A stretch of 10,652 nucleotides of DNA from Nitrospina sp. (GTDB lineage Bacteria > Nitrospinota > Nitrospinia > Nitrospinales > VA-1): the NCBI GenBank assembly GCA_002697825.1, contig NZYH01000066.1, forward strand, positions 4,410-15,061, read 5' to 3'. Under the pieces are notes generated by a model. That model ran no database searches and was not told the origin of the DNA. It saw only the letters and a program-made list of their open reading frames with translations. Below, piece by piece: positions 7,187 through 10,652 of this stretch; position 1 is the first letter of the stretch, and the number at the start of each line of letters is the position of its first letter. The position numbers and the translations under genes were made by a program.

Positions 7187-8320
7187 ATGAATTTATTTAA
7201 ACCTTCATCAATATTGATAGCAACGTGGATTTTCTTTGGTTGCGGAGCGAGTCAGCCTGCTCCAGATATTTTTGCCCTGCCCGTTTCCTATATAGTGGGT
7301 AAAAAGCCAGAGGTTGTCATAGCTCATGATATGAACAATGATGAGTTTCCAGATTTATTGGTTGTCAACTCGGCTGGAAATTCGTTGAGTTATTTTGAAG
7401 GTCTCGGGGATGGAACTTTCAAGGACCAACAGATTATTGAAACAGGTCGAGAGCCTTTTGCTGTCGAGTTAGCCGATTTTAACGGTGACAGCATTGCCGA
7501 TATTGCCTTATGCAATTATGGCGACGGCGAGGTGTCTATTATTCTTGGGCAAAAAGATGGGCTTTTTAAGCTAAAGACCAATGTTAAGGTGGGACGTCTC
7601 CCGATTGCTATAGCCGCTGGAGATTTCAACAACGATGAAATAAAGGATCTAGCAGTAACTCTTCGATTTAATAAATTAATCATTCTTCTGGGTGTTGGGG
7701 ATGGCACCTTCAAAGTCGCAGAAGCTTACCAGGCATCTCCCACCCCCGCCCACATAAGCACCAGCGATTACAATAGCGATGGAAATCAGGATATTGCATT
7801 GGCCCTCAATGCAGTAAAGACGAGGTTTTTGAAAATGTTTTACGGTAATGGCGATGGAACATTTCAGCCACCCAAGTTGATTAAAGGCGGCAGTCAGTCC
7901 TCTTTTTTAATTCATCACGATATGAATATGGATGGAAAGCTGGATTTATTGACTTCGAGTCCTATGAAGGACAGTCTCAGTATTTTTATGGGGGATGGAA
8001 AAGGAACTTTCACGAAAATGCAGGATTTTGCTGGGGAAAAAGGGCCACACAATATTGTAGTGGGCGATTTTACTGGCGACAAGGTTCCCGACATCGTCGT
8101 ATGTAACCGGCGTGGGGCATCCATTTCTGTTATTCAAGGGAACGGTGATGGGACCTTTGTCTATCCTCATTATAATTATGCTGTCGGTTCGCAACCCAGA
8201 TCTATAACCGGTGCTGATTTCAATCGGGATGGGATGATGGATGTTGCAGTCGTACTTTACCAAAAACAAGTTCTCGAGGTTTTTTTAAGAAAGGCAAGTG
8301 CTCCCCCTATCGATACTTAA
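7187..8320 (+). CDS. FG-GAP/VCBS-repeat seven-bladed propeller protein, predicted lipoprotein
   Basis: 377 residues. The N-terminus has a hydrophobic segment ending FFGC at residues 16-19, a loose lipobox, so the protein is probably lipidated or at least exported. The rest is seven repeats of about 49 residues. Each has a Dx(N/T)xDxxxD calcium-binding loop, beginning at residues 48, 97, 146, 194, 245, 294 and 344, and most carry a following GxGDGTF turn. Seven evenly spaced loops imply a complete, closed seven-bladed beta propeller of the integrin-alpha/FG-GAP type, with almost no additional domain. Such proteins are extracytoplasmic binding scaffolds; the ligand is unknown. The ATG at 7187 has only a weak ribosome site, but a good promoter lies upstream. 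It is divergent from the NlpD-like gene and is followed by a 473-base gap, so it is likely monocistronic. No catalytic residues are recognised. Confidence 0.9.
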   Translation: MNLFKPSSILIATWIFFGCGASQPAPDIFALPVSYIVGKKPEVVIAHDMNNDEFPDLLVVNSAGNSLSYFEGLGDGTFKDQQIIETGREPFAVELADFNGDSIADIALCNYGDGEVSIILGQKDGLFKLKTNVKVGRLPIAIAAGDFNNDEIKDLAVTLRFNKLIILLGVGDGTFKVAEAYQASPTPAHISTSDYNSDGNQDIALALNAVKTRFLKMFYGNGDGTFQPPKLIKGGSQSSFLIHHDMNMDGKLDLLTSSPMKDSLSIFMGDGKGTFTKMQDFAGEKGPHNIVVGDFTGDKVPDIVVCNRRGASISVIQGNGDGTFVYPHYNYAVGSQPRSITGADFNRDGMMDVAVVLYQKQVLEVFLRKASAPPIDT

Positions 8321-8339
8321 AATATCATTAAAAAATTGC

Positions 8340-8492
8340 TTATTGTTCTGAGTAAAAAAGCAGTTCATCACTTTCGATAACATATTTCCCCTCCAACTAT
8401 CCACCGAGGTCAATGGTGCGAGAACATTCCGAACAAATTCTCGGGCAGCGGTTTTTCTCCCAGTTCAAACTTCTAGGCTTTATTTTAAGCAT
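8340..8492 (-). pseudogene. Possible decayed cysteine-rich mini-gene
   Basis: On the minus strand an ATG at 8492 opens a 50-codon frame, ending at TAA 8340-8342, that is broken by one in-frame TAG at 8397-8399. The translation has cysteines at 16, 20 and 23 (CPRICSECSRTIDLGG) before the stop and GKYVIESDELLFYSEQ after it. This looks more protein-like than the AT-rich surroundings and recalls a small zinc-knuckle or TRASH-like protein whose second cysteine pair is missing. A weak hairpin with a six-T tract on the minus strand (8330-8362) overlaps its end. The evidence is pattern recognition only; chance is a real alternative. Confidence 0.2.
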
Positions 8493-8578
8493 TATTCCAA
8501 ATTTCTTTTTCAGAAACTCCAAACAATTTTTAGGGCTATAAGTCTTTTTGCTATAAATATTTGTGTTTTAAGGAATTA

Positions 8579-8607
8579 TTGATTTTTCGATAATTTGAGG
8601 CTATAAT
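8579..8607 (+). promoter_or_regulatory. Sigma70-like promoter upstream of the GspA-like gene
   Basis: TTGATT at 8579-8584, a 17-base spacer and a perfect TATAAT at 8602-8607 lie in the AT-rich gap. If used, the transcript would have a leader of about 180 bases before the ATG at 8794. AT-rich DNA gives many chance -10 boxes, but the ideal spacing makes this the best candidate in the gap. Confidence 0.45.
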
Positions 8608-8793
8608 TGTCCGAATTTGAATAGTCTATAACTAATTGAAAAAATTATAGTAGTTTGGTTTTCTTGGGAAAATCATGAAAAAGGTTTCTCAAAAAGAAAA
8701 AAATCTAATTAGTAATATAATTTCAAGAATTTAAATTCAATTTTGAAATTTTATTGTGCCTCCCCTCTAAACTAATTTTATGGAAGAAAGCGC

Positions 8794-10652
8794 ATGATAC
8801 CTGAAGTTCAATCCACAGATTTTTATAAGTTGTTGGGCGTGAAACAAGACGCCAATCAAAAAGAAATCGACCGTGCCTATCAAAAATTAATAAGTAAGTT
8901 CGATTCTTCGGAAATCCTGGGTGAGTCGCTTGATCAACCTACCTTGAAAGAGCAGATAGAAGAAGCTCAGGAGGCTTACGACACGCTTTCTAATAAGGAA
9001 AGGCGCGAAGCTTATGACGCTGTGGTTCAAGTGCAACAGGGGCCTGAGCTAACTGCTCCTTTAAAACCAGGTCCTTTTCAATTCATAGGTAATAAAGAGC
9101 GCCAGAAAAGCCCGAAGCACCAAAATGTCTATCAAGATTTTTTTGGTTTTTCTGAAAAGCCGTTCGACCTCACTCCCGACCCAAAATACCTTTACTTAAG
9201 CCCAAAGCATAAGGAGGTGCTTGCGCATCTGGTTTATGGTTTGCAGGAGAACAATGGTTTTTTGAAAATAGTTGGGGAGGTAGGCACGGGTAAAACAATG
9301 ATTTGCCGAAGTTTTCTTAGGGAGTTAAGAACGGATTTTAATATTGCCTATATTTTCAATCCCGCAATCAATGAATTGGAACTATTACAGACTATAAATA
9401 GTGAACTAGGATTAACTGGTAAAAGTAAAAGCAAAAAGAAACTTATTGATGTGCTTAACGTTTTCCTACTGGAAGAAAGAGCTAAAGGTCACAGGGTGGT
9501 TGTTATAATTGACGAAGCTCAAGATCTAGCGCCCGATGTTATGGAGCAATTGAGATTATTATCTAATCTAGAAACCGATACCGAAAAACTTATTCAAATT
9601 GTTTTGATTGGACAACCTGAGTTAGATAATGTTTTGGCTAAAGAAAGCCTACGGCAATTGCGACAAAGGATCACTATTCAATGGGAATTATTGCCACTCA
9701 ACCTTGAAGAGACGCGTGGTTACATCCAACACAGGTTGAATGTGGCTTTAGGAAAAGGGAAAGTGAGTTTTTCCAATTCAGCAGTCGAAACCATTTTTCG
9801 TTATTCGCGTGGAATTCCGAGAATGATCAATGTTATCTGCGACAGGACCTTGTTGATTGCTTTTACAGAAAGCACAAAAAAGATCAATCCACAAATTGTT
9901 AAAACTGCAGTGCAAGATATTGGCAGCCTGGCACCGATTGAATCTTGGACTATTAAGTTTTGGCAATTAGCAATCCCTTCAGCGATTGCAGCAGGGATCG
10001 GTTTTTTAGCTTTGAATTTTCTTTTCCTACCAGATTTCAATAACAAACCACAACGAAAAAATATGGTAACCTTGAGTCAACCAGAATCCATCGGGCTCTC
10101 TTCACCAGATAAGTTTATAAATTACTCCGCCTCTCCCCAAACGATAACTCCTAGGGTCCTTTTCAATGCTCCAGAGAAGGCAATAGAACCAGCTGCTGCG
10201 GTGTTAGAACCTGCAAAATCAAAAGCCCCTGGTCAAGGTGCATTAAAAATGGTAGATCAAGAAAAGCTAATTACTTACTTATCCAGTTTGACACTTATGG
10301 AAAGCAAATTAGAAGCGGTTAAATGGATTCTTGAAGCTTGGAATGTCGACCCTGAAAAGCTTCAAGCCAAAGAAGATTTGGAAATGATGGCTGAGAATTA
10401 CAATTTGCTTCAATATGAGATAAACGGGACGATGAAACGTTTGCAGACTCTTAATTACCCCGCATTGCTGGAAATCGCTCTTCCTAATGCACAGGGAACT
10501 AAGTATCTGGCTCTCTCTTCAATCGAGGGTGAAGTGGGTGTATTTGGTTCGGTCGATAAAATTGAGATGCCCCTTTCAATGATCAACTCGCTTTGGACAC
10601 GCAAAGCCATTATTTTATGGAAAGACTTTGAAAATCTTCCTAAGTTGCTTGA
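8794..10652 (+). CDS. Degenerate J domain fused to GspA/ExeA-type AAA+ ATPase with membrane helix, 3' end cut by window edge
   Basis: The frame is open from ATG 8794 to the right edge (619 codons, no stop); GGAAG seven bases upstream is a good ribosome site. Residues 8-75 form a J-like domain (DFYKLLGVKQDA, then AQEAYDTLSNKERREAYD), but the HPD tripeptide is replaced by DSS at 37-39. After a linker, YQDFFGFSEKPFDLTPDP (113-130) is the usual N-terminus of GspA/ExeA proteins. Walker A is GEVGTGKT (161-168), Walker B VVVIIDEAQ (235-243), a sensor-like LIGQPEL is at 271-277 and LRQRI at 289-293. A transmembrane helix lies at about 391-412, then a proline/serine-rich linker. Residues about 490-619 resemble the inactive C39-like domain of GspA; a peptidoglycan-binding domain may follow outside the window. 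GspA with GspB helps place the type II secretin through peptidoglycan, but related ATPases serve other envelope roles. No gspB is in view. Confidence 0.9.
   Translation, partial: MIPEVQSTDFYKLLGVKQDANQKEIDRAYQKLISKFDSSEILGESLDQPTLKEQIEEAQEAYDTLSNKERREAYDAVVQVQQGPELTAPLKPGPFQFIGNKERQKSPKHQNVYQDFFGFSEKPFDLTPDPKYLYLSPKHKEVLAHLVYGLQENNGFLKIVGEVGTGKTMICRSFLRELRTDFNIAYIFNPAINELELLQTINSELGLTGKSKSKKKLIDVLNVFLLEERAKGHRVVVIIDEAQDLAPDVMEQLRLLSNLETDTEKLIQIVLIGQPELDNVLAKESLRQLRQRITIQWELLPLNLEETRGYIQHRLNVALGKGKVSFSNSAVETIFRYSRGIPRMINVICDRTLLIAFTESTKKINPQIVKTAVQDIGSLAPIESWTIKFWQLAIPSAIAAGIGFLALNFLFLPDFNNKPQRKNMVTLSQPESIGLSSPDKFINYSASPQTITPRVLFNAPEKAIEPAAAVLEPAKSKAPGQGALKMVDQEKLITYLSSLTLMESKLEAVKWILEAWNVDPEKLQAKEDLEMMAENYNLLQYEINGTMKRLQTLNYPALLEIALPNAQGTKYLALSSIEGEVGVFGSVDKIEMPLSMINSLWTRKAIILWKDFENLPKLL

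Larger units (their letters stand above)
8321..8793. other. 473-base AT-rich intergenic region
   Basis: No intact gene is supported here. The first 170 bases are of mixed composition and hold the possible decayed cysteine-rich ORF on the minus strand. From about 8500 the sequence becomes strongly AT-rich, with runs of A and T and four copies of CTATAA (8536, 8551, 8601, 8626). One of these is part of a good promoter candidate. The final stretch is a long untranslated leader ending with GGAAG at 8782-8786, seven bases before the ATG at 8794. No clear intrinsic terminator for the upstream propeller gene was seen on the plus strand. Confidence 0.6.

Noticed and set aside
8413..8541. A 42-codon plus-strand frame starting with ATG after GAGGT
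   Set aside because: The spacing of the GAGGT to the ATG is too short, the product is a featureless hydrophobic peptide, and nothing supports coding.
8780..8797. Five-codon mini-ORF whose TGA overlaps the ATG of the GspA-like gene
   Set aside because: It has no ribosome site, and such short overlaps occur often by chance.
9801..10046. Minus-strand frames of 60 to 81 codons in the right part of the window
   Set aside because: They lie opposite the GspA-like gene, which has intact Walker motifs in the plus frame; they have no domain signature.

Overview
The window is a bacterial chromosomal segment, dense in genes and moderately AT-rich. It appears to come from a Gram-negative organism: it carries a lipoprotein of the NlpD/LysM-M23 type, a GspA/ExeA-type membrane ATPase and surface-polysaccharide glycosyltransferases. 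Housekeeping genes (mnmG, apt), a DUF4911-like gene, an FG-GAP/VCBS lipoprotein and a SPASM radical SAM protein together would suit a deltaproteobacterial or Nitrospinota-like lineage. That placement is an inference; no rRNA or other marker is present. No tRNA, rRNA, CRISPR array, transposase or integrase was seen.

Layout. (1) 1-3414, + strand: a surface-glycan type group made of a GT4 glycosyltransferase cut by the left edge, a radical SAM/SPASM protein and a GT2 glycosyltransferase. (2) 3517-5626, + strand: mnmG (tRNA wobble-uridine modification) followed 16 bases later by a 72-residue DUF4911-like protein. (3) 5739-7057, - strand: an NlpD-like LysM/M23 lipoprotein followed by apt (adenine salvage), converging on the mnmG pair. 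(4) 7058-7186: a divergent intergenic region with two good sigma70-like promoters whose -35 boxes overlap on opposite strands. (5) 7187-8320, + strand: a predicted lipoprotein that is almost entirely a seven-bladed FG-GAP/VCBS propeller. (6) 8321-8793: a 473-base AT-rich gap with a probable promoter and, on the minus strand, a possible decayed cysteine-rich mini-gene. (7) 8794 to the right edge, + strand: a large open gene of at least 619 codons with no stop in the window. It encodes a degenerate J domain joined to a GspA/ExeA-type AAA+ ATPase, a transmembrane helix and a C39-like domain.

How the genes work together: the first three probably act on a cell-surface or capsular polysaccharide. 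The NlpD-like protein, the propeller lipoprotein and the GspA-like ATPase all point to the envelope (peptidoglycan remodelling, outer-membrane assembly or secretion), while mnmG and apt are ordinary housekeeping genes. The most unusual item is the last gene. Its N-terminal J-like domain lacks the HPD tripeptide needed to stimulate DnaK and sits where canonical GspA proteins simply begin with the ATPase.
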